From Sphingobacteriales bacterium (lineage in GTDB: Bacteria; Bacteroidota; Bacteroidia; Chitinophagales; Chitinophagaceae), in NCBI GenBank assembly GCA_003963365.1, contig RXJG01000002.1:513722-577721 (forward strand): a stretch of DNA of 64,000 nt, written 5' to 3'. The number at the start of each line of letters is the position of its first letter. Position 1 is the first letter of the stretch. Below, in pieces: positions 49,154 through 57,666 of this stretch. The position numbers were made by a program, and so were the translations under genes. The notes beneath the pieces are model-generated. The model had not been told where the DNA came from. It ran no database searches and saw only the letters and a program-made list of their open reading frames with translations.

Positions 49154-50011
49154 CTAGATGTTGCTAATTATCGCTGCAGATTCGCAGATGAAATCTGGTG
49201 TAATGCCGGTTGATTTTATTCTTGTTTCCGCATCTGCCGGCAAGGTGGTACCGGTTAATACCAGCATTGTATCTAACCCAAATTTATTGGCGCCGATAAT
49301 ATCTGTATGCAGCGTATCACCAATCATCAGTATTTCACTCTTGGTTACGGGTTTAAAACTCCGCACATGATCGTATGCAAAAATGAAAATCTGTGAATCA
49401 GGTTTACCAAAACGGAGAAAGCGTTTGCCTACAATACTTTCAATCATAGTAGCAATGCCGCCAATAGCAATCGATACATTATTCTTGGTTACAGGATAAA
49501 TATTATCCGTGTTTGCTACAATGGCGGGGATAGTTCTTTGTCTTAGCAGGTTGACAGCTCTATTAATATCTCTATACCAGTCAAACCCTTCATCATCTAA
49601 TAATACGAGTGCATTTACTTCATTTATATTAGTTTCATCAATCGCACTAACAGGTAAGGTTTTTAAACCAGAGCTTTCAATATAGTGTGCCGAATTTTCT
49701 GTCCCGAGATAAGCAACGATTCCATCTTTCACTTTCAAATCTAAATATTCTTTCGCCAGCATTCCGGATGAAATGATATGGTCTGCATTAATTGGCTTTA
49801 ACCCTAATTTATTAAATGAAACGGCTAATTGCTCAGGGCTTCGGGATGCATCGTTGGTAATGATGAAATATTCTTTCTTTTGCTGAATGAGGTAATCAAA
49901 TGTTTTTTCAATACCGGGAATTAATCCTTTATAATTTTTAATGACTCCATAAGCGTCGAAAAAGATTACCTGGTACTTACTGATGACAGATTGAAACGAT
50001 GCAATTTCCAT
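49154..50011 (-). CDS. HAD-IIA family hydrolase (TIGR01459-like)
   Basis: About 285 residues. The HAD aspartate motif is VIFFDAYGVIKNYKGL (D-x-Y instead of the common D-x-D), motif II lies in FIITNDASRSPEQL, and ILMIGDTLHTDIIGANKFG is the acidic motif at the end. The D-A-Y sequence replaces the second Asp with Tyr, which may reduce ordinary phosphatase turnover; this substitution recurs in some family members. NagD-like hydrolases act on sugar or nucleotide phosphates. The preferred start is the ATG at MEIASF, four bases downstream of the kinase-like gene's stop. Confidence 0.87.
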   Translation of the reverse strand: MEIASFQSVISKYQVIFFDAYGVIKNYKGLIPGIEKTFDYLIQQKKEYFIITNDASRSPEQLAVSFNKLGLKPINADHIISSGMLAKEYLDLKVKDGIVAYLGTENSAHYIESSGLKTLPVSAIDETNINEVNALVLLDDEGFDWYRDINRAVNLLRQRTIPAIVANTDNIYPVTKNNVSIAIGGIATMIESIVGKRFLRFGKPDSQIFIFAYDHVRSFKPVTKSEILMIGDTLHTDIIGANKFGLDTMLVLTGTTLPADAETRIKSTGITPDFICESAAIISNI

Positions 50012-50015
50012 GAAA

Positions 50016-51062
50016 TTAATTTTTGATTTTAAGTGCTTTGATGATGACCTCAGGATCAAAATCACGGTCTACAGAAGGAAGATACGTTTCAAACGCTTCT
50101 GCTTTTAATGTTTTTGCATAGTGTTCGCTAAAGAAGTGGCGGCCATCTTTAATTACATAATTCAGAATAAAGAAACGGTACACTTCCCGCAGAAAACGGA
50201 TTTCATTTGCTGTTAAAGGATTTATTTTATGATATTCTTCCAAAAAAAGTATAAACCGGTCTTCCATCATGGGATTGATCAAATAACTGAATACTGTTTT
50301 GTCGCCAGCATCAGAAACTACCCGGCTGAAGAAATAAAAATCCATCATCCGGTAACTCACCCTGAACCAGTCATAATCCCAACGGGAATATAATTCCAGT
50401 TTATCTGTTACAGAGAAATTTCCAATGTTCCAGTCAATAAAAATAGGAATCATTTCAAATGAGGATGGATTGTATTTTAAACGGTTCTTTAAAAATTGTT
50501 CGCAGTGATATTTGAGATAGTCTACCTGTGTTTTTGTACCGAACTTTTCTTCATTTGTTTCTAACTGGTGCAGAAATTTGTTGATATCGCTTCTTAATGT
50601 TTTTGACGTTTTGGGCAATACATTTTTAACTCTTGAACAAGCTTTATGAAATTTGGCGATCTGCTGACCAAATTTTTTGATATGTTTTTCCTCTAATCTC
50701 CCCGGGAGTTTATTTAAAAAACGAACAGGGTTATAAAACACTACCCATGCATCTAATTTATTTTTCCGGTAACGGTAGATGTAAACACGATTGTTTTTTA
50801 AAAGCGATTTAGCAAGAAAATTTTCATAAGGATAAAGCAGGTTGTTACCCAGTGTATGAATGATGCGGTGGTCTTCCCTGAAATATTCATAGGCACCAAA
50901 GAGTGAAAGTTTTGCCACCACCATATCATCATCTTCAAAAGTGATACGGTAAACTTTATTGGTTGATACATTTACACTGATGTCTTCTATTGTTTTAATT
51001 TTCTTTGACGCATCATAACCGTTCCAGGCTGCTTCAATAATGGGTAAATAGTTTTTTGTCAT
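50016..51062 (-). CDS. APH-like phosphotransferase (aminoglycoside/choline kinase fold)
   Basis: 348 residues with a bilobal kinase-like layout. N-lobe strands are KVYRITFEDDDMVVAKLSLFGAYEYF. The catalytic loop is IFIDWNIGNFSV (Asp as base, Asn as metal ligand), and WDYDWFRVSYRMMDFY corresponds to the DFG-equivalent Asp. It is not a recognised antibiotic kinase; Bacteroidota have similar proteins tied to small-metabolite or sugar phosphorylation. Start separation of four bases to the HAD gene makes a kinase-phosphatase pair likely. Confidence 0.83.
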   Translation of the reverse strand: MTKNYLPIIEAAWNGYDASKKIKTIEDISVNVSTNKVYRITFEDDDMVVAKLSLFGAYEYFREDHRIIHTLGNNLLYPYENFLAKSLLKNNRVYIYRYRKNKLDAWVVFYNPVRFLNKLPGRLEEKHIKKFGQQIAKFHKACSRVKNVLPKTSKTLRSDINKFLHQLETNEEKFGTKTQVDYLKYHCEQFLKNRLKYNPSSFEMIPIFIDWNIGNFSVTDKLELYSRWDYDWFRVSYRMMDFYFFSRVVSDAGDKTVFSYLINPMMEDRFILFLEEYHKINPLTANEIRFLREVYRFFILNYVIKDGRHFFSEHYAKTLKAEAFETYLPSVDRDFDPEVIIKALKIKN

Positions 51063-51261
51063 GGCTGTTGTCAGGATAAAGGTTAAATGATTTTTATAAA
51101 TGCTGGTAATTGATTCTTGTTAGGGTACAATATTTTGATTGTAAATATACCTAACTGCGAGGTTTTAGCAAGCCCGGCTTTTTTTACCTTTCATAATATT
51201 AAATGCCTTCACCCTTATATTTTCTTGCCTAATTCTTATTTTTACAGGCTTTGTTTATTCA

Positions 51262-52140
51262 ATGATCAATTTCTTCGATAAAGTATTGAGCTATCCGCAG
51301 TTTTGCCGCCAGTTTACCTGTGGCGATTCGCTTATTACTGTGTTTAATTGCCCCGTGGAAGCAAGATTAATGCAACAGAAGTTTGCGGGTATATGGTCTA
51401 AATACAATTATATTTTTTATGTATTGCAGGGAAGAAAAACCTGGCATACACCACATGGCGTTTTTGAATGTGAAAGCGGCAGTTGCCTGTTTGTAAGAAA
51501 AGGGGCATCCATTGTGGAGCAGTTTAACGAGGAAGGGTTTTGTGTAGTTTTATTTTTTATTCCCGATGATTTTCTTTGTGAAACACTAAAGACCAAATCA
51601 AAACCAATTAACCGGAATAATAAAAAATTTTCACCCATTATACCACTTAATACCAGTGAAACGCTAAAAAGCTTTTTTGTTTCCATGTTTTCCTATTTCA
51701 GCGAAAACCAGGAACCAGACCAATCCCTGATTGAATTAAAATTTAAAGAACTGGTATTGATGCTGGCCGATAATTCCAATAATGCTGAGTTACTGGCTTA
51801 TTTCTGCTCATTGATACAGGAACCACAATCCGTATCACTGCAGCGTATTATGGAAGATAACTTTTGTTATAACCTTAGGATGGAAGAATATGCAGTACTG
51901 TGCAACCGGAGCCTTTCGGCTTTTAAACGGGATTTTAAAAAACACTTCAATAATACCCCGGGCAAATGGTTATTGGAAAAAAGACTGCAGCATGCCCACC
52001 ACTTGCTGCAATACTCAGGCAAAAATGTAAACGAAGCTGCTTTTGAAAGTGGCTTTGAAAACACCTCTCACTTCAGCCGTTCTTTTAAAGAGCGATTTGG
52101 TTATTCTCCTCTTACAGCAAAGACTGCTTTGTCAAATTAA
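51262..52140 (+). CDS. AraC-family transcriptional regulator
   Basis: 292 residues. The N-terminal half is a cupin-like sensor without an assigned ligand. The C-terminal AraC domain has two helix-turn-helix motifs: MEEYAVLCNRSLSAFKRDFKKHF, then VNEAAFESGFENTSHFSRSFKERFGYSPL, the signature of the family. It precedes a methyltransferase gene on the same strand after about 100 bases and may regulate it. This is the first of two AraC regulators here. Confidence 0.93.
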   Translation: MINFFDKVLSYPQFCRQFTCGDSLITVFNCPVEARLMQQKFAGIWSKYNYIFYVLQGRKTWHTPHGVFECESGSCLFVRKGASIVEQFNEEGFCVVLFFIPDDFLCETLKTKSKPINRNNKKFSPIIPLNTSETLKSFFVSMFSYFSENQEPDQSLIELKFKELVLMLADNSNNAELLAYFCSLIQEPQSVSLQRIMEDNFCYNLRMEEYAVLCNRSLSAFKRDFKKHFNNTPGKWLLEKRLQHAHHLLQYSGKNVNEAAFESGFENTSHFSRSFKERFGYSPLTAKTALSN

Positions 52141-52245
52141 TTGAACTTTTGAGCAATATTACTGGTCTCATCAGCAACAGTAAACAAAAGGTGGCAGTGT
52201 AGTTTTATGCCCGCAACATTCATTCATCATTTAAACTTTTAAACA

Positions 52246-53058
52246 ATGAACCCCAACAAAGCATTATGGGAAAAAGGAGATTTCACCCGCATTGCTGAAA
52301 CGATGCGCCAAAGCGGTGAAGAATTAGTTTCTTCAATCAATATTAAAAAAGGAATGAAAATTCTTGATCTTGGTTGTGGTGATGGCACCACCGCTATACC
52401 TGCTGCAAAAAAAGGGGTGGTGGTTATTGGTGTGGATATAGCGAGTAACCTGGTGGAAGCAGGAAACAGAAGAGCAAAAAAAGAAGGATTAACCAATTGC
52501 ATTTTTAAAGAAGGGGATGCTTCTGATTTAAGTGAATTGGTGGATGATAGTTTTGATGTAATAGTAACTTTCTTTGGAGCTATGTTTGCACCAAAGCCAT
52601 TTGATGTGGCAAAAGAGATGGTAAGGGTAACCAAACCCGGGGGCAAAATTGTAATGGGTAACTGGATTCCCGGCGACCCGACCCTGGTAGCTCAAATTTT
52701 AAAAACCTGTTCCGCTTACATGCCACCACCACCAGAAGGCTTTGTTAGCCCGGTGACATGGGGGCAGGAAGATAAAGTGGTAGAGCGGTTTACTAAAGCA
52801 GGTATTTCAAAAGAGAATATTTCCTTTGAAAAAGAAACCTGGACGTTTCGCTCTGCCGGTTCTCCCAAAGAATTTTTTTTATTATTCAAAAACTACTACG
52901 GGCCCACAATGAATGCTTTTGAAGCTGCTGAAAAGAACGGTAAGGCCGGGGAGTTGCAGAATGAACTGGAAAATCTTTTCAACAGTCAAAATAAAAGTGA
53001 CAAGGAAAATGAAACGGTCATTCCTGCAACCTATTTAAAAGTAACTGTGAATTGCTAA
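52246..53058 (+). CDS. Class I SAM-dependent methyltransferase
   Basis: 270 residues with a clear SAM motif: MKILDLGCGDGTTAIPAAKKGVVVIGVDIASNLVEAG (motif I and the acidic second strand), FDVIVTFFGAMFAPKP as motif II, and MVRVTKPGGKIVMGNWIPGDP as motif III. It resembles the UbiE-like/Methyltransf_11 group that methylates small molecules. The long C-terminus with FFLLFKNYYGPTMNAFEAAEKNG is a subgroup feature whose acceptor is not known. A terminator follows. Confidence 0.9.
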   Translation: MNPNKALWEKGDFTRIAETMRQSGEELVSSINIKKGMKILDLGCGDGTTAIPAAKKGVVVIGVDIASNLVEAGNRRAKKEGLTNCIFKEGDASDLSELVDDSFDVIVTFFGAMFAPKPFDVAKEMVRVTKPGGKIVMGNWIPGDPTLVAQILKTCSAYMPPPPEGFVSPVTWGQEDKVVERFTKAGISKENISFEKETWTFRSAGSPKEFFLLFKNYYGPTMNAFEAAEKNGKAGELQNELENLFNSQNKSDKENETVIPATYLKVTVNC

Positions 53059-53127
53059 ACAACTATTATCATAACAAGATAACAAACAAGCTGGCTTGAT
53101 TATATAGAGTGGATATAAAAAAGCAGG

Positions 53128-53158
53128 GCCATCAGCATTGATGGCTTTATTTTTTTTA
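53128..53158 (+). terminator. Rho-independent terminator after the methyltransferase
   Basis: GCCATCA and TGATGGC form a perfect seven-base-pair stem with a four-base loop, followed by TTTATTTTTTTTAT. Confidence 0.88.
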
Positions 53159-53300
53159 TGGTAGTACCGGTCTTCCCTTTATCAGCTGAACCTGCACTGA
53201 AAAAAAATCATTTTCTGCTGAAATTTTTTCAGTTGAAAAAGTCAAAATTTCTTTTTTTAACCCGCTGGCACCCGGTTTGAAAAGGCATCATTAAAATAAA

Positions 53301-53306
53301 AGGAGG
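53301..53306 (+). promoter_or_regulatory. Canonical Shine-Dalgarno (AGGAGG) before hsp20
   Basis: AAAGGAGG lies four bases before the ATG of the second hsp20 gene. Strong SD sequences are rare in this phylum. It and the AAGGAG before the pseudo-receiver gene are the clear cases seen in the window. An ordinary heat-shock sigma-site could not be placed. Confidence 0.8.
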
Positions 53307-53310
53307 TTTT

Positions 53311-53790
53311 ATGACAACCAGTATTATCAAAAGAAGTAACGGCACTACCAACACGCCGGCAAAAAATGTCAGCAGCTGGATGGACCAATTGCTGCAGGAT
53401 AATCTTAACCGTTTCTTTAATGATGATTTTTGGGGGTTCAACGGGCTTAACCAGCAGGTGAGTGTACCCGTTAACCTTCGTGAAACCGACAAGAGTTATG
53501 AAATGTCTATAGTAGCTCCCGGGCTGCATAAAGAAGATTTCAAACTCAATGTTACCAACGATTTGCTCACTGTATCTTATGAGCACAAAGATGAAAAGAA
53601 TGAAAAAGAAAAGCCGGATGGATGGTTGCGTACCGAATACCGCATGCAGTCATTCTCCCGCAGCTTTACACTGGATGACACGGTGGATGTAAACAAGATT
53701 ACAGCCAGTTACAACAATGGCATCCTTCATCTTACCCTTCCTAAAAAGGATACTGCACAACGGTTAAGCAGAACGATTGAGATTAAATAA
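53311..53790 (+). CDS. Hsp20/alpha-crystallin small heat-shock protein
   Basis: 159 residues of the classical Hsp20 form. The N-terminal region has WMDQLLQDNLNRFFNDDFWGFN. The crystallin domain starts SVPVNLRETDKSYEMSIVAPGLHKEDFKLNV and ends ITASYNNGILHLTLPK (A-x-x-x-G-I-L). The C-terminal tail SRTIEIK carries an I-x-I motif for oligomer assembly. It is therefore the complete holdase, compared with the shorter copy near 42 kb. The strong SD indicates high expression. Confidence 0.95.
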   Translation: MTTSIIKRSNGTTNTPAKNVSSWMDQLLQDNLNRFFNDDFWGFNGLNQQVSVPVNLRETDKSYEMSIVAPGLHKEDFKLNVTNDLLTVSYEHKDEKNEKEKPDGWLRTEYRMQSFSRSFTLDDTVDVNKITASYNNGILHLTLPKKDTAQRLSRTIEIK

Positions 53791-53837
53791 AAGGGCGATT
53801 GCCTTATTCTTTAAGGTTTTGGAGTGAACGTTACGTT

Positions 53838-53875
53838 AAGGTGTCTGACATCTTCAGGAAGTTGGGCACCTTTTT
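53838..53875 (+). terminator. Hairpin terminator GGTGTCTGACATC..GGGCACC-T5
   Basis: AAGGTG pairs with CACCTT, and partial pairing continues through TCTGACATCTTC with GAAGTTGGG. The run CACCTTTTTAATTT provides a T-tail. It ends the second hsp20 transcript and belongs to the same repeat design as the hairpin after the TauE-like gene. Confidence 0.7.
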
Positions 53876-53907
53876 AATTTCTCATCTTACCTTCGCTTAA
53901 AAAAAAT

Positions 53908-54939
53908 ATGGAACTGGGCATTAGTATGTTTGGCGATAATCATTATGATAAAAATGGTAAACCTTTATCAACCGGAGAACGTTTAAAAGAACTGATAGAG
54001 GAAATAAAGCTGATGGATGAAGTGGGATTGGATTTTTTTGGGATTGGTGAACATCACCGCCCAGATTATGCCGTATCTGTTCCTGAAATTGTATTGGCTG
54101 CGGCAGCTTCAGTTACAAAAAATATTAAACTTGGCAGCGCCGTTAATGTGCTGAGTTCATCAGACCCGGTAAGAGTTTATCAGAGTTTTGCCACGATAGA
54201 TTTACTAACGGATGGAAGAGCAGAACTGGTGGCAGGGCGTGGCAGTTTCATTGAGTCATTTCCATTATATGGTTATAATCTTGAAGATTATGATGCGTTG
54301 TTTGAAGAGAAATTAGATTTACTGGTAAAGATCAACCAGCAAAACCCCATTACATGGAAAGGAAAGTTCAGACCGGAACTAAGGGATCAACCCGTATTGC
54401 CCCGTGCAGTAAACAATCACCTTCGTATTTGGGTGGCTGTTGGTGGTACGCCTGAAAGTGTGGTTAGAGCAGCTAAACATGGGTTACCGGTTATCTTTGC
54501 TATCATCGGCGGCGATCCCGCACAGTTCGTTCCTTTGTTTGATTATTATAAAAAAGCCTGGATACATTTTGGGAATGATATTAATAAGTTGCAGGCTGGT
54601 GTACATATGCATGCATTTTTTGGCGAAAACAGCAATCAGGTATCTGATGAATATTATCCCGTGTATTCATCGCAAATGACAAGAATAGGGAGCACCAGGG
54701 GCTGGCCCCGGTATCAGCGTTCACAGTACGATACCGGCCGAGGCAAGAATGGGCATTTAATTATTGGTGATGTCAATGAAGCGGTTGAGAAAATTTTATA
54801 CCTGCAGGAAATCTTTGGCCTTACCCGCTTCTCCGCACATATGGATGTAGGAGGCCCCTCTCATCAATCGCTGATGAAGTCCATTGAAATTTTTGGAAAT
54901 AAGATTGCCCCTAAGGTAAAAGAAGCTTTAAAGAAATAG
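53908..54939 (+). CDS. LLM-class (luciferase-like) flavin-dependent oxidoreductase
   Basis: 343 residues of the bacterial-luciferase-like barrel. Family blocks are GLDFFGIGEHHRPDYAVSVPEIVLAAAASVTKNIKLGSAVNVLSSSDPVRVYQSFATIDLLTDGRAELVAGRG, LRIWVAVGGTPESVVRAAKHGLP, and HLIIGDVNEAVEKI near the end. These are reduced-flavin/F420-type monooxygenases; the E-H-H pattern favours an FMN form. The substrate is unknown. TACCTTCG, close to TAnnTTTG, lies 12 bases before the ATG. The hsp20 terminator precedes it, so it is transcribed separately. Confidence 0.92.
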   Translation: MELGISMFGDNHYDKNGKPLSTGERLKELIEEIKLMDEVGLDFFGIGEHHRPDYAVSVPEIVLAAAASVTKNIKLGSAVNVLSSSDPVRVYQSFATIDLLTDGRAELVAGRGSFIESFPLYGYNLEDYDALFEEKLDLLVKINQQNPITWKGKFRPELRDQPVLPRAVNNHLRIWVAVGGTPESVVRAAKHGLPVIFAIIGGDPAQFVPLFDYYKKAWIHFGNDINKLQAGVHMHAFFGENSNQVSDEYYPVYSSQMTRIGSTRGWPRYQRSQYDTGRGKNGHLIIGDVNEAVEKILYLQEIFGLTRFSAHMDVGGPSHQSLMKSIEIFGNKIAPKVKEALKK

Positions 54940-54957
54940 TTACGGTATCTCTATTCT

Positions 54958-56256
54958 TTAATCTGCCAGCATAAAATCATGTTCGGCAGTTGGTGCGGCA
55001 CCTTCTTCGGGTACTGCTACCGGCTGACGATAGTAAGAAAGTACAGCACGGCGTAATTGCTCTGCCAGTACAAATTTTGGATTATCACTGCTGAAAACAA
55101 AGGCCGTTCTCTCGTTGGGATTATAATCTTTGGCACACAAAATATCGTAGAGGTGAAACAACTCTAATTTTCCAATACGGATGAGCGGTTTTCTTTTTAC
55201 GAGTATGCTGGAGAATACTTCCGTTTTTCTTTGTGTTTTAATACCAATACAAACACCAAAAGAACGGGTATCCTCATCATTTAGCCGTTTAACCAGTAAT
55301 TGCTTCAGCTTTAAGGCGTCGGGGTTATAATCTTCCACCTGAAAATTTAACTCGTTGGCTGCATGCCGTACATTTATATAATACCGGTCAAGTAAATCAT
55401 TCCATTGGTTACGGTTCTTTTCTTCTATGCCTTTTATCATAATGCTTTTCCACGGAGTGGAGCAAAGTTGTTCTGAGCCGGTACTGATGCAGAGCAAACA
55501 AACCTCTTTTAAAAATTGGATGCTGAAGAGCTCATCTCTTCTGTAAATGCCCAGCCAGTATTTATCACCATACCGGTTTAATCCCTCGTAATAAGGAAGT
55601 TTGAATGGTGGTAAAGCACAGGGAGCAGCTGCGGGTTTTGCATTAAATGTTTCTTTCTTTATCAGCGCATATAATTCATCACCACTGGCAGTTTCATTAT
55701 CATAAAATTTTTCTTTATGCTGAAGAATGTTTTCTTCAATATAATGACTCATTACCGGCAGGTCTTTTGTATGTACCACATCTTTCCATTCGTAAATAAT
55801 GTTTGTTTTGGGAAAGCGGATAAACAAATGCCAGAAATTGGTATCTGTAATGGAGGCCACCCAGTTGATATTACCGGTGAGCAGCGGGGTAAAACTTTGA
55901 TTACTGTCGCTGATATTGATTTTAAGCTGGGGTGGATAATCAAATGCTGAAAAAATTTCTTTATAGATATTTTCAGTAAGCCAGGTGTTGTTGATAAAAA
56001 CTTCTTCGGCAGGATAGGAGCTGATGATGTTTGGATAATTTTCTGTATTTACTTCGTAGCGGATGCCAAGTGCATCTAGTTCGGCGGTAAGGTTGTAAAC
56101 TTCTTCAATGCCCACTTCCAGCAAAAATTGCTGGCGTAAACCAAACTTGGCATACAACAATCTTGATTTTTCTGCTGCTAATAATATATTGTAAAATTCA
56201 GCGGGGTTGATGATACCTCCTTTGAAGTTAACCTTGATGATGTTAAAATTTTTCAT
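54958..56256 (-). CDS. Nitrite/sulfite reductase-like (ferredoxin-half-domain) protein
   Basis: 432 residues. The N-terminus has the reductase half-domain pattern (FKGGIINPAEFYNILLAAEKSRLLYAKFGLRQQFLLEV), followed by NIISSYPAEEVF and PQLKINISDSNQ. A second such domain follows near GDKYWLGIYRRDELF and CLLCISTGSEQLCSTPWKSIMIKGI. The classical four-Cys siroheme/4Fe-4S motif is reduced to three Cys (C-x2-C-x8-C). Some Bacteroidota relatives end in a rubredoxin domain, which is not seen here. Reductase activity is uncertain; an assembly or electron-transfer role is possible. Confidence 0.7.
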   Translation of the reverse strand: MKNFNIIKVNFKGGIINPAEFYNILLAAEKSRLLYAKFGLRQQFLLEVGIEEVYNLTAELDALGIRYEVNTENYPNIISSYPAEEVFINNTWLTENIYKEIFSAFDYPPQLKINISDSNQSFTPLLTGNINWVASITDTNFWHLFIRFPKTNIIYEWKDVVHTKDLPVMSHYIEENILQHKEKFYDNETASGDELYALIKKETFNAKPAAAPCALPPFKLPYYEGLNRYGDKYWLGIYRRDELFSIQFLKEVCLLCISTGSEQLCSTPWKSIMIKGIEEKNRNQWNDLLDRYYINVRHAANELNFQVEDYNPDALKLKQLLVKRLNDEDTRSFGVCIGIKTQRKTEVFSSILVKRKPLIRIGKLELFHLYDILCAKDYNPNERTAFVFSSDNPKFVLAEQLRRAVLSYYRQPVAVPEEGAAPTAEHDFMLAD

Positions 56257-56476
56257 TCCGGCTGTTTTAGATATTAGGTGGTAAGTGAATTACTGCTAAT
56301 ATCCGCTTTTTTCAAATAACAGTTGTTCATGTAAAGATTTGTTTTATAAGACGAGCACAGGGTCCGGTTCAGTTTCCGCTGGATGAAAAGCTTCCTCTCT
56401 CATTAATTAAGAATATTGTTCAATTCAGGGTGAAAGAAAATAAGGAAGGAACTATCAAATGGAGATCATGATATAA

Positions 56477-57325
56477 TCAATTTACTTTTTGCCTTTTTTT
56501 AAAGGCCGTTGGATTTTCCCCGGCAAAACGCTTAAATGTTTTATTGAAGTGTGACAGGTTTTCGAAACCACTGTCATAACAAACTTCCGTCACCGTTTTA
56601 TCCTGCAGCAAAAATTTCTTTGCCTGGTTAATTCGGTATTGATTAACAAAATCAGTAAAGGTGAGATGGGTTGATTTTTTAAAGTACCGGCAAAACGCAG
56701 CGGTAGTCAAATTTGAAAGTTTAGCTACTTTATTTACATCAATATTCTGCTGGTAATGATTCTCGATATAATGATAAATCTTATGCATCCGTTCCTGTTC
56801 TTTTAAAACAGAAGCATTGGCAATGGGTCTTGTTTTTAACGGAACCACTTCTTTGCTTTCGGCCAGTAGCTGGAATACCTGTAATAAAGCAATCAGCTGA
56901 TCAAAGTGCGACAGACCAGTAAGCCGTTTTAATTTTTCACCTGCTTTCTTTTTTGTTTCTCCATAAAAAGCTAATCCGCTTTTAGCTCTTTCAAATAAAT
57001 TATTGATAGCTGCAATTTCAGGCAATGCAAAAAAATGCTGACCTAAAAAATGTTCTTTCATCTGCACTACCACTGTTTCAACAATTGTCTTAACTCCATA
57101 ATCAAAATTCAGGTGGGGAATGTTTGGACCAATCAACGCCAGGTCACTTCCCTCATATTTGGAAATATGGTCACCAATATGACGGATGCCTTTCTCTGCT
57201 TCCACATAAACAATCTCATATTCAGGATGAAAATGCCAATAGAATAATTCATTCAGTTTTGGAGTAAGCAAAATTTTGAATGAACTGTCAATATCTGGTT
57301 TTATGGCTTCTCTTAGAACCCTCAT
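56477..57325 (-). CDS. AraC-family transcriptional regulator with cupin sensor
   Basis: About 282 residues. The N-terminal cupin (ELFYWHFHPEYEIVYVEAEKGIRHIGDHI) is typical of sugar- or metabolite-sensing AraC proteins. The C-terminal DNA-binding domain has IDVNKVAKLSNLTTAAFCRYFKKSTHLTFTDFVNQYRI and VTEVCYDSGFENLSHFNKTFKRFAGENPTAFK. The ATG start was preferred over the track's TTG. It is divergent from the small ORF/PhyH-like/AKR unit across about 130 bases and likely regulates it. Confidence 0.92.
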   Translation of the reverse strand: MRVLREAIKPDIDSSFKILLTPKLNELFYWHFHPEYEIVYVEAEKGIRHIGDHISKYEGSDLALIGPNIPHLNFDYGVKTIVETVVVQMKEHFLGQHFFALPEIAAINNLFERAKSGLAFYGETKKKAGEKLKRLTGLSHFDQLIALLQVFQLLAESKEVVPLKTRPIANASVLKEQERMHKIYHYIENHYQQNIDVNKVAKLSNLTTAAFCRYFKKSTHLTFTDFVNQYRINQAKKFLLQDKTVTEVCYDSGFENLSHFNKTFKRFAGENPTAFKKRQKVN

Positions 57326-57454
57326 TTGTCCTTTATTAGTATTGTTAGCCCCAAATTTCTGGAAAAATGTCAATACAGCACAAAAACTGGCCAGTATAAG
57401 TGTAGAAAATGGGGTGTCGCTAATGCTAATTTTACATCAGAAACCAACTCGATT

Positions 57455-57652
57455 ATGAAAAAAGCTATAAGTAAATTACCAGCTTCAGAAGAAGCAATGC
57501 TGGTAGTACTCACTACTCAAACAAGCATTCAACAAACAACAACCCATCATCACAGCAAAACTGCTTGTAAGAATTTAACACCGTCGGGATATTGTACAGT
57601 CTGCAAAAGACAATGCCCGGCAGCAACTATCAATTCATCATTCAATCAATAA
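57455..57652 (+). CDS. Short Cys-rich ORF before a PhyH-like gene
   Basis: A 65-codon frame starting MKKAISKLPASEEAMLVVL and ending with HHHSKTACKNLTPSGYCTVCKRQCPAA. Four Cys (C-x8-C-x2-C-x3-C) and three adjacent His could bind a metal. It is translated just before the dioxygenase gene (14 bases between stop and ATG) and faces the AraC gene. No family was recognised. It could be a peptide of unknown role or simply leader DNA; coding is suggested by its position and its clean start. Confidence 0.4.
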   Translation: MKKAISKLPASEEAMLVVLTTQTSIQQTTTHHHSKTACKNLTPSGYCTVCKRQCPAATINSSFNQ

Positions 57653-57666
57653 AAATAATATCGCAT

